Under the pieces are notes generated by a model that was not told the DNA's origin, did no database searches, and saw nothing but the letters and a program-made list of their open reading frames with translations. A stretch of 30,025 bases of DNA. It comes from CAYGVT01 sp964353355 (lineage in GTDB: Archaea > Thermoplasmatota > DTKX01 > GCA-020343715). Shown here piece after piece: positions 1 to 7,749 of the stretch. Numbering within the stretch: position 1 is the stretch's first letter; the number at the start of each line of letters is the position of its first letter. The stretch lies in assembly GCA_964353355.1 (NCBI GenBank), contig CAYGVT010000059.1, positions 1-30,025 on the forward strand. Direction: 5' to 3'. The translations under genes and the position numbers were made by a program.

Positions 1-61
1 AGGGGACCTACGGCCGTCCGCGCCGGAGGACCCGACCGCCCACCTCCAGGTGCACGCGCGC

Positions 62-71
62 GAAATGTATT
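62..71 (+). promoter_or_regulatory. TATA-like element upstream of the Rieske/cytochrome b/Hdr operon
   Basis: The motif aaatgtattt is a short AT-rich island in very GC-rich sequence. It resembles the archaeal TATA boxes found elsewhere in this window. It would place transcription initiation near position 92-95, upstream of the two GTG codons at 116 and 125 in the first gene. If so, the ATG at 65 and GTG at 50 lie in the promoter and are not the start. This is inferred from position and composition only. Confidence 0.4.
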
Positions 72-115
72 TGTGCCCTCTCCCCCATGCGAGAGTCAGT
101 AGCCGGGACGCTGCG

Positions 116-532
116 GTGCCAGCCGTGACGTCCCCGCTGCCCGCGCGAGCGGGGGGTGCGCTCATCGTCCGGGACGTCCTGCGCAGGTTGCAGCGCGGGG
201 AGCTGACCATCGACGAGGCCCAGGCCGAGCTTGAGGCCCGCGAGGCCGTGCCCTCGCGCCCACCCATGGGCGCGCTCGTCAGGCGCGAGAGCGCGCGTCC
301 CTCGGCCGCGCTGGTCGTGGTCGCGCTCGGGCTCGTCATGGCGGAGCTCCTGTTCGCGGGGATGTTCCTCTGGGGCCTGCTCGACGGGTGGTCGCAGCGG
401 CCCCTCGCGCTGCTGCTCGGGGCGATGTTCCTGACGCTGGGCGTCATCACGGACGTCTACCGCCGCGGCTTCCTGCCCGACAAGCTGGTCGTCAAGCGCC
501 GCAGGGAGAAGTTACTCCCGCGGCAGGACTGA
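116..532 (+). CDS. Small two-helix membrane protein with an N-terminal SHOCT-like helical hairpin, first gene of the operon
   Basis: The reading frame is open from GTG 50, but a TATA-like island at 62-71 favours GTG 116 or GTG 125, so the start is uncertain. The soluble N-terminus holds a segment reading RDVLRRLQRGELTIDEAQAE, typical of the short 'LRRLxxGEItxeEA' helical hairpins found on many small archaeal membrane proteins. Two hydrophobic segments follow (around ALVVVALGLVMAELLFAGMF and LALLLGAMFLTLGVI), then a basic C-terminus (KRRREKLLPRQD) that is probably cytoplasmic. It lies 13 nt before the Rieske gene and points the same way. I do not recognise a family. A small accessory or assembly subunit of the cytochrome complex is a guess from position alone. 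Confidence 0.6.
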   Translation: MPAVTSPLPARAGGALIVRDVLRRLQRGELTIDEAQAELEAREAVPSRPPMGALVRRESARPSAALVVVALGLVMAELLFAGMFLWGLLDGWSQRPLALLLGAMFLTLGVITDVYRRGFLPDKLVVKRRREKLLPRQD

Positions 533-545
533 TGGGGTGGGGGAG

Positions 546-1169
546 ATGGGCGACCGACGACCTGGACGGACGCGGCGGCGAGGGACCGACGACGGTTCCG
601 ACGAGGCCGTGGTCCAGGACGACGGGCCGGAGACGGTATCGAGGCGGACGTTCGTCAAGGCCGGCGTCGTGGTCGCGGGGGGCGCCTGGGCGGCAGCCTT
701 CGGTGGCTCCATCATCAAGGGCATCACCTCGACCACCGAGCAGGAGGGCGGCGCGTCCCGGAACGTGTTCGTCTACTACGCCCCCTCGGGGGAGAAGCCG
801 TGGTACGCCTCGAAGGACGGGCAGGATGTCCTGGCCGACGAGTTCCCGCTGCTCGAGTCCGCGAAGGTGATGATCCGCGGCACCAAGGCCGTCCTGGTCC
901 GCCTCGACGAGTCCAAGCTCGTGGACCGCTCGGGCTCGGAGCAGGGGTTCGTGGCCTTCGAGAGCAAGTGCACGCACCTCGGATGCCAGGTCTACTTCCT
1001 GGCGGGCACGACCCCCATAGGCGAGTACCCTGACGGCCTCATCTACTGCCCCTGCCACCAGGGCGCGTTCGACCCCTACAGGGGCGCCAAGGTCGTCTTC
1101 GGCCCGCCCCCCCAGCAGCTGCCGAGGATCCCGCTCCGGGTCGCCAACGGCAGGCTGGAGGCGGCCTGA
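546..1169 (+). CDS. Rieske [2Fe-2S] protein with Tat-type signal anchor
   Basis: The two Rieske cluster motifs are intact: CTHLGC (residues about 142-147) and CPCHQG (about 168-173), giving the expected two Cys and two His ligands. The N-terminal SRRTFVKAG followed by a hydrophobic stretch is a twin-arginine signal, probably kept as a membrane anchor, as in bc1/b6f Rieske subunits. ATG 546 follows a G-rich ribosome-binding stretch; GTG 537 is an in-frame alternative. The stop overlaps the next start by 1 nt (TGATG), so this gene and the cytochrome b gene are translationally coupled. In known complexes this subunit takes one electron from quinol at the Qo site on the outer face and passes it to a cytochrome c1/f-type acceptor. 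No ordinary c1 or f gene lies nearby. Confidence 0.93.
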   Translation: MGDRRPGRTRRRGTDDGSDEAVVQDDGPETVSRRTFVKAGVVVAGGAWAAAFGGSIIKGITSTTEQEGGASRNVFVYYAPSGEKPWYASKDGQDVLADEFPLLESAKVMIRGTKAVLVRLDESKLVDRSGSEQGFVAFESKCTHLGCQVYFLAGTTPIGEYPDGLIYCPCHQGAFDPYRGAKVVFGPPPQQLPRIPLRVANGRLEAA

Positions 1170-3802
1170 TGGCGCGCGTCAGGGCGCGCTCGCTCGTCGC
1201 GGTCCTCGCGTGCGCGCTCGCGGTCGCGGGCGTCATGATGCCCGCACTGGGCAACCAGGGCGGCGCGGACGTCAAGAGCTACACCCTGTGCGGCAACACC
1301 CCGAACTGCCATGGGGAGGTGGGCACGAACAACTCGAGCGCAACGCTCGAGATGAGCGCAAGCGCGCTCACGGTCTACACGGGACAGCCCGACATCGTCG
1401 TCTGGGTCAACGTCTCGCACGCGGAGCAGTACTCCGGCGATTTCATCGGCGTGCTCCTGTTCTCCACGCTCTACGACCCCAGCGTCTGGGGCACGCTCGA
1501 GAGGAACCTCTGGACCATCACGAGCGACCCGAACGGCGCGTCGTCGCGCTTCAACTACGGCCGACTGCCCGCGCTCGGGGCCACCGGCGAGACGCACGCG
1601 GAGTTCAGGTGGGCGCTGCAGGCCCCCTCAGTGCAAGGGACCTACCGCGTCGTCGCCCGCATGCAGACGGGGCAGGACCACCTCAACCTGAACGGGTCGA
1701 TGCAGCCGGTGTCGAGGGACGACCCGGTTGGGCTGCTCTTCAAAGTCGTCGCGCCCCCGAGGGTCGACGCGACCGTCCCCGAGGACGGGTCCGTCAGGGT
1801 ATTTACCAACCTACCGGTCGTGCTCGTCTTCAACAAGGAGATGGACCGCGCGTCCGTGGAGGCCGCCTTCAGCATCGACCCGCCGACGGGCGGGGCCTTC
1901 GAGTGGCAGGGCACGGTCATGCGGTTCAGGCCCGACGCAAACCTCCTCAACCTCACGGTCTACACAGTCTCGCTCGCTTCCACCGCAAGGGACCTGGACG
2001 GCATCAAGCTGCTCTCGCCGGTGAGCTTCTCGTTCAAGACCGGGCTGGGCACCGACACCTTCCCTCCGCACATCGTGGACATCGTCGCATCGCGGGCGCC
2101 CATCGACGCGGTCGTGCGCGTCGACTTCGACGAGGCGATGGACCGCCCGACCACGGAGGAGGCGTTCTCCATCGAGCCCTCAGTCCCGGGGACGATGACG
2201 TGGGAGGGGCGCACGCTCGTGTTCACCCCCGCGGCGCCGCTCGACTACGACACCGTGTACACGGTCCGCATCGCACCGACCGCGCGGGACCTGGCCGACA
2301 ACGAGCTCGGCACGCAGTGGGTCGTGACGTTCCGCACCATCGCGGACACCGTGCCGCCGCGAGTCGTCTCCGCCTCCCCCAAGAACGGCACCAAGGACCT
2401 GCCGCTCGACACCTCGGTCGCGCTCACGTTCTCCGACGACGTCGACGCGTCCACGCTGGCAGGCGCGCTCTCGACCGTGCCCCCGGTGTCCTGGAACATA
2501 ACGTGGACCGGCGTGCGCGCGACGCTCGCACCGAGGCACGCGCTGGAGCAAGGGACGCAGTACACCATCACCATTGGCACCCGCCTGGCCGATGTCCGCG
2601 GCAACAGCCTCGCGGCCCCCTGCGTGCTGCTGCTGCGGACGTCGGGCTCCTCCGACCGGACGCCCCCGACCCTCCTGCGCGCCTACCCCGCGCCTGGGGG
2701 CCGCATCGCGCCCGACGGCACGGTCCAGCTGACATGGAGCGAGGAGATGAACACGACGTCCGTGGAGGCCGCGCTCCACGTCTCCCCAGCCGCGAACGCC
2801 TCCGTCAAGTGGGACGGCGCGACGCTCTCCGTGACGTTCCAGGGCCTCGAGGAGGGGCGCGTCTACACCATCAACGTGGGCCCCACGGCGGTGGACGCCG
2901 CGGGCAACCCCACGGGGGCGCCCTACGCGCTCAGGTACGTGGCCACCCTGGCCATCCCGACCCGTGCCCCGTTCTTCTACGTGCAAGACTGGATAGAGAC
3001 GTGGTGGGACCTCGCGCTGATCATGGTCGCAATCGCCCTCGCGGTTGCCGTGGCCGTCGTGCAGCTCAGGGTCGGATGGAGGCGCGTCGCGCTCACCGTG
3101 TTCGCCTGGGTCGAGGAGCGCGTCCGCACGGCACGCTACCTCTCGCAGGCGCGCATGCTCTACTACTCCATCAACAGGCAGATGCCCCAGAGCCACGCCG
3201 AGCGCTACGGCTCCAAGGTCCTCTGGTACTGGTACCCGTTCTACTGCCTGGGCGGGATAGCGCTGCTGTCCTTCGTGGTCTGCAGCGTGACGGGGCTGGT
3301 GCTCGCGCTCTACTACGTGCCCTCGACCGAGGGGGACCCGTCGGCGGCGTACGTCTCCATCGAGCACATCATGCGCGACGTCAGCTTCGGCTACATGTTC
3401 CGCGCGCTGCACCACTGGTCCGCGAACGTGATGATCGCGGCCGTGTTCCTGCACATGATGCGCGTCTACTTCACGGGCGCCTATCGCAACCCGCGCGAGC
3501 TCAACTGGGTCGCGGGCGTCGTGCTGCTGGGCATCACGCTGCTCTACGGCTTCTCGGGATACCTGCTGCCGTGGAACCAGCTCAGCTACTGGGCCGGCAC
3601 GATAGGGCTCGAGATGGCCCGCGCCGTCCCCCTGCTGGGCGACTGGTTCGCGAAGCTCGTGTTCGGGGGCATCGAGCTGGGGGCGGCCACGCTCACGCGC
3701 ATGTACTTCATGCACGTGCTGCTGCTCCCCGCGGTGGCGATCGGTGTCATGGCCGTGCACCTCGTGGCCGTCTACGTCCAGGGCATAGCGGAGCCGCACT
3801 GA
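1169..3802 (+). CDS. Secreted Ig-like repeat region fused to cytochrome b6-like N-terminal half
   Basis: Domain order in the 877 residues: signal peptide (1-29); a small domain with CGNTPNCHG (C41, C47, H48), a CX5CH motif that could be a non-standard haem c site; about four Big_5-type Ig-like repeats of roughly 97 residues (about 195-293, 296-391, 392-491, 495-592); a transmembrane helix (about 608-632); and a four-helix cytochrome b. The b-haem ligands are visible as H748/H762 and H849/H864. These spacings of 14 and 15 match b6-type proteins. The segment FYCLGGI keeps C693, equivalent to the cysteine that binds haem ci in cytochrome b6. The protein stops after the fourth helix; the second half of cytochrome b is in the next gene, as in split b6/subunit IV systems. 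A large exported N-terminal region on cytochrome b is not something I know from characterised complexes. Confidence 0.9.
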   Translation: MARVRARSLVAVLACALAVAGVMMPALGNQGGADVKSYTLCGNTPNCHGEVGTNNSSATLEMSASALTVYTGQPDIVVWVNVSHAEQYSGDFIGVLLFSTLYDPSVWGTLERNLWTITSDPNGASSRFNYGRLPALGATGETHAEFRWALQAPSVQGTYRVVARMQTGQDHLNLNGSMQPVSRDDPVGLLFKVVAPPRVDATVPEDGSVRVFTNLPVVLVFNKEMDRASVEAAFSIDPPTGGAFEWQGTVMRFRPDANLLNLTVYTVSLASTARDLDGIKLLSPVSFSFKTGLGTDTFPPHIVDIVASRAPIDAVVRVDFDEAMDRPTTEEAFSIEPSVPGTMTWEGRTLVFTPAAPLDYDTVYTVRIAPTARDLADNELGTQWVVTFRTIADTVPPRVVSASPKNGTKDLPLDTSVALTFSDDVDASTLAGALSTVPPVSWNITWTGVRATLAPRHALEQGTQYTITIGTRLADVRGNSLAAPCVLLLRTSGSSDRTPPTLLRAYPAPGGRIAPDGTVQLTWSEEMNTTSVEAALHVSPAANASVKWDGATLSVTFQGLEEGRVYTINVGPTAVDAAGNPTGAPYALRYVATLAIPTRAPFFYVQDWIETWWDLALIMVAIALAVAVAVVQLRVGWRRVALTVFAWVEERVRTARYLSQARMLYYSINRQMPQSHAERYGSKVLWYWYPFYCLGGIALLSFVVCSVTGLVLALYYVPSTEGDPSAAYVSIEHIMRDVSFGYMFRALHHWSANVMIAAVFLHMMRVYFTGAYRNPRELNWVAGVVLLGITLLYGFSGYLLPWNQLSYWAGTIGLEMARAVPLLGDWFAKLVFGGIELGAATLTRMYFMHVLLLPAVAIGVMAVHLVAVYVQGIAEPH

Positions 3803-3806
3803 GGGG

Positions 3807-5906
3807 GTGACGACGGCGACGGTTGCTGGTGGGGTGAGGGGGGCGCGGGCGGCGCCGCAGGGGCCGGCGGAGGGCGACGACCCCAGGCTCCGCGACCTGC
3901 TGCTGCAGTACCTCCGCGTGCGCGCCCTGCTCGACGAGGAGCTCGCGCCGCGCCGCCGCGCGCGTGGCGAGCCGCGCCCGCTCATCGGCTCGCCCCTCTA
4001 CCCTCAGGAGGCCATGCGCGACCTGGCGCTCTTCTTCTACCTCATGGCCATCCTGTGCCTGCTCTCGGCCATCGCGCCCCCGGAGCTGGGCGACCCCGCC
4101 AACCCGGACGTGACCCCCGACAGGCTCCTGCCGGACTGGTACCTGCTCTGGGCGTTCGGCCTGCTCAAGATAGCCCCCAACGTGGAGCTGTTCGACGTCC
4201 CCATCATCTCGGGCAAGCTGCTGGGCGTGCTGCTCATCGTGGCCACCTTCGTGGGCGTCCTGCTGGTGCCCTGGATAGACCGCGCCATCAGCTACCTTGG
4301 CCGCTCGTACTTCAAGTACCCCGTGTCGTTCAGCGAGGGCAGGAGGCCCAAGCGACCGATGGCGGACCCGTTCATGGCCGCGCTCGGCGCGGGCGCCCTC
4401 ACGTACGCCCTCACCACCTCCGTCTACTCCATCCGCGAGATCATGTACGCCAACTTCACGTGGCTCTCCGACGGCGAGCTCGTCACGCTGGTCGTGGGGC
4501 TTCCCTTCGTCGTGGGCATCGCGACCTACGCGGGTCTCCTGGCCGGTCGCCGCACGGACGATTACGAGTGGAGGCTCAGCCAGTGCCACGGGTGCGGCCG
4601 GTGCGACGCGGCATGCCCGGTGCGGCCCGTGCGCGACGAGCGGCGCATCAATTTGGTCTACCTCACGGGCTCGGACGCGGACGACCACGTCTGGAGCTGC
4701 CTGGGATGCGACCGGTGCTCGGCCGAGTGCCCCCAGGGCATCGTGATGTCGCCCCACACGATGCGCATGCGCGCCTCCGGGGTCGTCGACGAGCCCCAGA
4801 GGTGGCCGCAGCGGTGCCGCGACGTGCTCGCGTGGCACACGCGCCGCGCCTCGATGGGGCGCCCGCCCATGCCCGCGCAGCCTGGCGAGGGCATCGGCAA
4901 GGTCGGCCACTTCGCCCCATGCACCCACCTGCTCCAGCTCACGCGCGTCACGCACGACTTCAAGGACGCGCCCTCCGGCACCGTGCGCCTCCTCGAGGCT
5001 ACTGGCGCGCGGGTCTACGAGGTCCCGCACGTGTGCTGCGGCCACGACGCGCTGTGGCAGGGCGACATGGCCACCTTCGAACGCCTGCGCGAGGCCAACA
5101 CCGCGTCCATCCGCGCCTCGGGGGTCGACACCATCGTGACCGAGTGCGCCGAGTGCTACCGCACGCTCGCGCGCGACTACGACCTCGAGGGCGTCCGGGT
5201 GCTCCACGCCTCGCAGTACCTCGCCGCGAGACGGCTACCGCTGGGACCGCGGCCGAGGGCACCTGGAGAGGGGCCTTCCGGCCGAACCCTCAGGGTCGCG
5301 TACCACGACCCGTGCCGGCTCGGCCGGCACATGGGCGTCTACGACGCGCCCCGCGAGCTCATCAGGGCCGTACCGGGCGTGGAGCTCGTCGAGCTCGAGG
5401 AGAGCCGCGAGCGCGCGCAGTGCTGCGGCGTGGCCGCGATGATGAACTGCGACCAGGCCTCCAAGGGGCTGCGGGTCCGCCGCCTCGAGCAGGCGCGCCG
5501 CGCGGGCGCGGACGCGCTCGTCACCACCTGCCCCAAGTGCATAACGCACCTGGTCTGCCTGCAGGACGAGGGGGACTTCGAGGGCCTGAGGATAATGGAC
5601 CTCGTCGAGCTCCTGGCGGAGAGGCTGCCGGGGCCGGAGCCCTCGGCCATGCCGTCCCCGGCCGTGATCGAGCCTGAGGGGAAAGAGCGCATAAAGGGCG
5701 AGCGCGCGGTCGAACGGCCCGTCGGACGCGGGGTGGAGGGCGCGGAGGTGGCAGTCGCCGGCACGGCCGAGGGCGAGGTCGAGGACGAAGGCCGCAAGGG
5801 GCGGAAGGGCCGCAAGGGCGGACGGCGCGGGGGCAGGAAGGGGAAGGGTCGGGGGAAGGATGGGCCTTCGCAGGTGACGGGCGTCGAGGGGGGTGGGCAG
5901 GAGTGA
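3807..5906 (+). CDS. Cytochrome b C-terminal (subunit IV-like) domain fused to HdrC/HdrB (HdrD-like) module
   Basis: Residues about 70-155 match subunit IV: a helix, the Qo motif as PDWY (109-112), then GKLLGVLLIVATFVGVLLVP. Two more helices follow (about 187-208 and 222-245), the last an addition relative to three-helix subunit IV. Counting from a cytoplasmic N-terminus this puts the rest in the cytoplasm. The rest contains two [4Fe-4S] motifs (CHGCGRCDAACP from C260, and CLGCDRCSAECP) and two full CCG domains (C-x37-CCG-x34-CxxC and C-x35-CCG-x33-CxxC), the pattern that binds noncubane clusters in HdrB/HdrD. A low-complexity K/R/G-rich tail covers about 607-699. The GTG start sits 4 nt after the previous stop. 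This is effectively HdrD attached to a bc-type rather than HdrE-type cytochrome b. Confidence 0.9.
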   Translation: MTTATVAGGVRGARAAPQGPAEGDDPRLRDLLLQYLRVRALLDEELAPRRRARGEPRPLIGSPLYPQEAMRDLALFFYLMAILCLLSAIAPPELGDPANPDVTPDRLLPDWYLLWAFGLLKIAPNVELFDVPIISGKLLGVLLIVATFVGVLLVPWIDRAISYLGRSYFKYPVSFSEGRRPKRPMADPFMAALGAGALTYALTTSVYSIREIMYANFTWLSDGELVTLVVGLPFVVGIATYAGLLAGRRTDDYEWRLSQCHGCGRCDAACPVRPVRDERRINLVYLTGSDADDHVWSCLGCDRCSAECPQGIVMSPHTMRMRASGVVDEPQRWPQRCRDVLAWHTRRASMGRPPMPAQPGEGIGKVGHFAPCTHLLQLTRVTHDFKDAPSGTVRLLEATGARVYEVPHVCCGHDALWQGDMATFERLREANTASIRASGVDTIVTECAECYRTLARDYDLEGVRVLHASQYLAARRLPLGPRPRAPGEGPSGRTLRVAYHDPCRLGRHMGVYDAPRELIRAVPGVELVELEESRERAQCCGVAAMMNCDQASKGLRVRRLEQARRAGADALVTTCPKCITHLVCLQDEGDFEGLRIMDLVELLAERLPGPEPSAMPSPAVIEPEGKERIKGERAVERPVGRGVEGAEVAVAGTAEGEVEDEGRKGRKGRKGGRRGGRKGKGRGKDGPSQVTGVEGGGQE

Positions 5907-7462
5907 CCGCGCCGCGCGTCGGCGTCATCGCGTGCTCGTGCTGGGCGCGCTCGGAGGGCGGCATTGACGCCGATTCCATCGTCGCCTTCGCGCGCGAGCT
6001 CAGGGGCGTCGCGGTCGCGGAGGCGACCGACGACCTGTGCGGCCGCGGCCACGTGGCGCTCGCGTCGGACCTCGTGCGCAGGCACGGGCTCGACCGGCTC
6101 GTGGTGGCCGCGTGCGCGTGCTGCCCCCACGACCAGCGTTGCCCGGCGTGCGACGAGGAGCGCGCGGGGCTCCGTGACGACGTGCTGTCCCGCACCGGGC
6201 TCCCGTGGGCCCACCACGCCTTCGTCAACGTCAAGTCGCATCCGCGGACGGTCGAGGACGCCAAGACCATGGTCGCGATGGCGGTCGCGAGGCTGCTCGT
6301 CGCCCCCGCGACGGTCATCGGGGCCGTGAGGAGGACCCCCGAGCGCTCGGCGCTCGTGGTGGGCGCGGGCGCGCAGTGCCGCGCGGCCGTGCTGGAGCTC
6401 GTGGCCAGGGGCGTGCCGGCGCACCTGGTCGACCAGGCGTCCCCAGCCGGTCCGTCGGCACGGTTGCCCGATGGGATCGAGGTGCACGCGCCCGCCCGCG
6501 TCAGGTCCGTCTCGGGGGGCGCGGGCGCGTTCGACGTCGAGCTCGAGACGCTCGGCGCGATGCGGACGCTCCGCGTGGGGGCCCTGCTCATCGGTCCCGG
6601 CCAGGCCGAGGAGCAGTCGCGCGCGCCCACGGGCTGGGGGCTGCCGCAACAGAGCATGGCCTCGCCACCAAAGCGCGTCCGAGGCGCGTTCCTGGTGGGG
6701 GGCGATGGTGCCGCCGCGGCCGGCGCGGTCGAGGCCTTCCTCGGGAAGGAGATCGTCGGTCCCGAGCACGCGGCCTTGGTCGACCCGGAGGCCTGTATCG
6801 GCTGCCTCAAGTGCGAGCGGGTGTGCCCCTTCGACGCGGTCGGCCGGACGCCCAGGCCCTTCGAGCTCGGGCGGTACTCGTACGAGGGCCACATCGCGAC
6901 CGTCGACCCGCTGCTGTGCACGGGGTGCGGCGCCTGCGCGGCCGGCTGCATGAACCTCGCCGTGGACCTGCCGGGCTACACCTCGTCCGAGCTCGAGGCG
7001 CAGCTCGCATCCGCGCTGGGCCGCACGAGGAGCGTGGGCCTCGTATGCAACTGGTCCGCCTACCGCGCCTACGACGAGGCCGCGCGCGCCAAGGCCTTGC
7101 CCGAGGGCCTGGTGCTGGTCCGGGTGCCCTGCCTGTCGAGGGTCACCCCCGCGCTCATCGCCTTCGCCATCGAGCGCGGCGCGGACCCCCTGCTCCTCGT
7201 CGGCTGCCGCGAGGACGGGTGCCACTACCGCGGGCGGCGCGCGGTGCTCGACGAGAGCCTGCTCTGGGTGCAGCCCGCGCTGCAGATGCAAGGCGACCTT
7301 GACCGCGTCAAGGCCATCTGGCTGGGCGTGGCCGACAAGGAGCTGCTCATCACCAGGGCCGGACAGTCGCTGGAGGAGCAGCGCGAGGCAAAGGAGCAGG
7401 CCGAGGACAAGGCCGCCTCCCAGAGGCCCGGCCAGGCGACCCCGGGGGGCGAGCGGCCGTGA
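5903..7462 (+). CDS. HdrA-like protein fused to MvhD-like domain, FAD domain degenerate
   Basis: The N-terminus (VGVIACSCWARSEGGID, then DLCGRGH, then LVVAACACCPHDQRC) follows the cysteine-rich HdrA N-terminal domain. HdrA's FAD domain should come next, but only a short region is present (VVGAGAQCRAAVLELVARG), with a weakened dinucleotide motif. Two ferredoxin motifs follow (CIGCLKCERVCP from C298; CTGCGACAAGC from C339). The C-terminal ~130 residues match MvhD, the delta subunit of methyl-viologen-reducing hydrogenase, with four cysteines (C382, C410, C435, C440) including GCREDGCHY. At 519 residues it is shorter than an intact HdrA plus MvhD would be. GTG 5903 overlaps the previous stop by 4 nt (GTGA). 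It should be a soluble cytoplasmic partner of the preceding HdrD-like module. Loss of a full FAD site would argue against classical flavin bifurcation. Confidence 0.88.
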   Translation: MTAPRVGVIACSCWARSEGGIDADSIVAFARELRGVAVAEATDDLCGRGHVALASDLVRRHGLDRLVVAACACCPHDQRCPACDEERAGLRDDVLSRTGLPWAHHAFVNVKSHPRTVEDAKTMVAMAVARLLVAPATVIGAVRRTPERSALVVGAGAQCRAAVLELVARGVPAHLVDQASPAGPSARLPDGIEVHAPARVRSVSGGAGAFDVELETLGAMRTLRVGALLIGPGQAEEQSRAPTGWGLPQQSMASPPKRVRGAFLVGGDGAAAAGAVEAFLGKEIVGPEHAALVDPEACIGCLKCERVCPFDAVGRTPRPFELGRYSYEGHIATVDPLLCTGCGACAAGCMNLAVDLPGYTSSELEAQLASALGRTRSVGLVCNWSAYRAYDEAARAKALPEGLVLVRVPCLSRVTPALIAFAIERGADPLLLVGCREDGCHYRGRRAVLDESLLWVQPALQMQGDLDRVKAIWLGVADKELLITRAGQSLEEQREAKEQAEDKAASQRPGQATPGGERP

Positions 7463-7686
7463 TGGCGCCGCGCGGGGGCTACGATGCCGTCGGGCCAGGT
7501 GCGGCCGTGCCCCGGGGCTACAAGCTTTGGGTCTTCGGCTCCAAGCTCGCGGGGGTCGGGATGTTCACGGTCGGCATCGAGATGCTCGTGAGGGCCGAGC
7601 CCCTTTGGGCGCTCCTGCTGCTCCTCGCGGGCGCGGCCATCGTCCTCGCCCCCGTGCGGGGCCCGCGCGCATGGAGGCACGCGTGA
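7462..7686 (+). CDS. Small membrane protein, unknown family
   Basis: This 74-residue product overlaps the preceding stop by 1 nt (TGATG), so it is the last clearly coupled gene of the Hdr operon; GTG 7459 is an alternative start. It has two hydrophobic segments, around WVFGSKLAGVGMFTVGIEML and LWALLLLLAGAAIVLAPV, joined by a short charged turn. No family is recognised. Like the first gene of the operon it is a small two-helix protein, and a structural role in the cytochrome complex is possible but rests only on position. Confidence 0.65.
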   Translation: MAPRGGYDAVGPGAAVPRGYKLWVFGSKLAGVGMFTVGIEMLVRAEPLWALLLLLAGAAIVLAPVRGPRAWRHA

Positions 7687-7749
7687 GGTGGGCTGATTGA
7701 GGGATGGGCCTTCCTCCGGACCAGTGACGACGTCCGCCTCGAGCTCGCA

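Noticed and set aside
2180..3985. 601-residue minus-strand open frame opposite the cytochrome b gene
   Set aside because: It is rich in Arg, Gly and His with no recognisable motif and mirrors the GC-rich codon pattern of the real gene.
5339..7291. 650-residue minus-strand open frame opposite the HdrA-like gene
   Set aside because: It spans the junction of two real, overlapping plus-strand genes and shows no domain.
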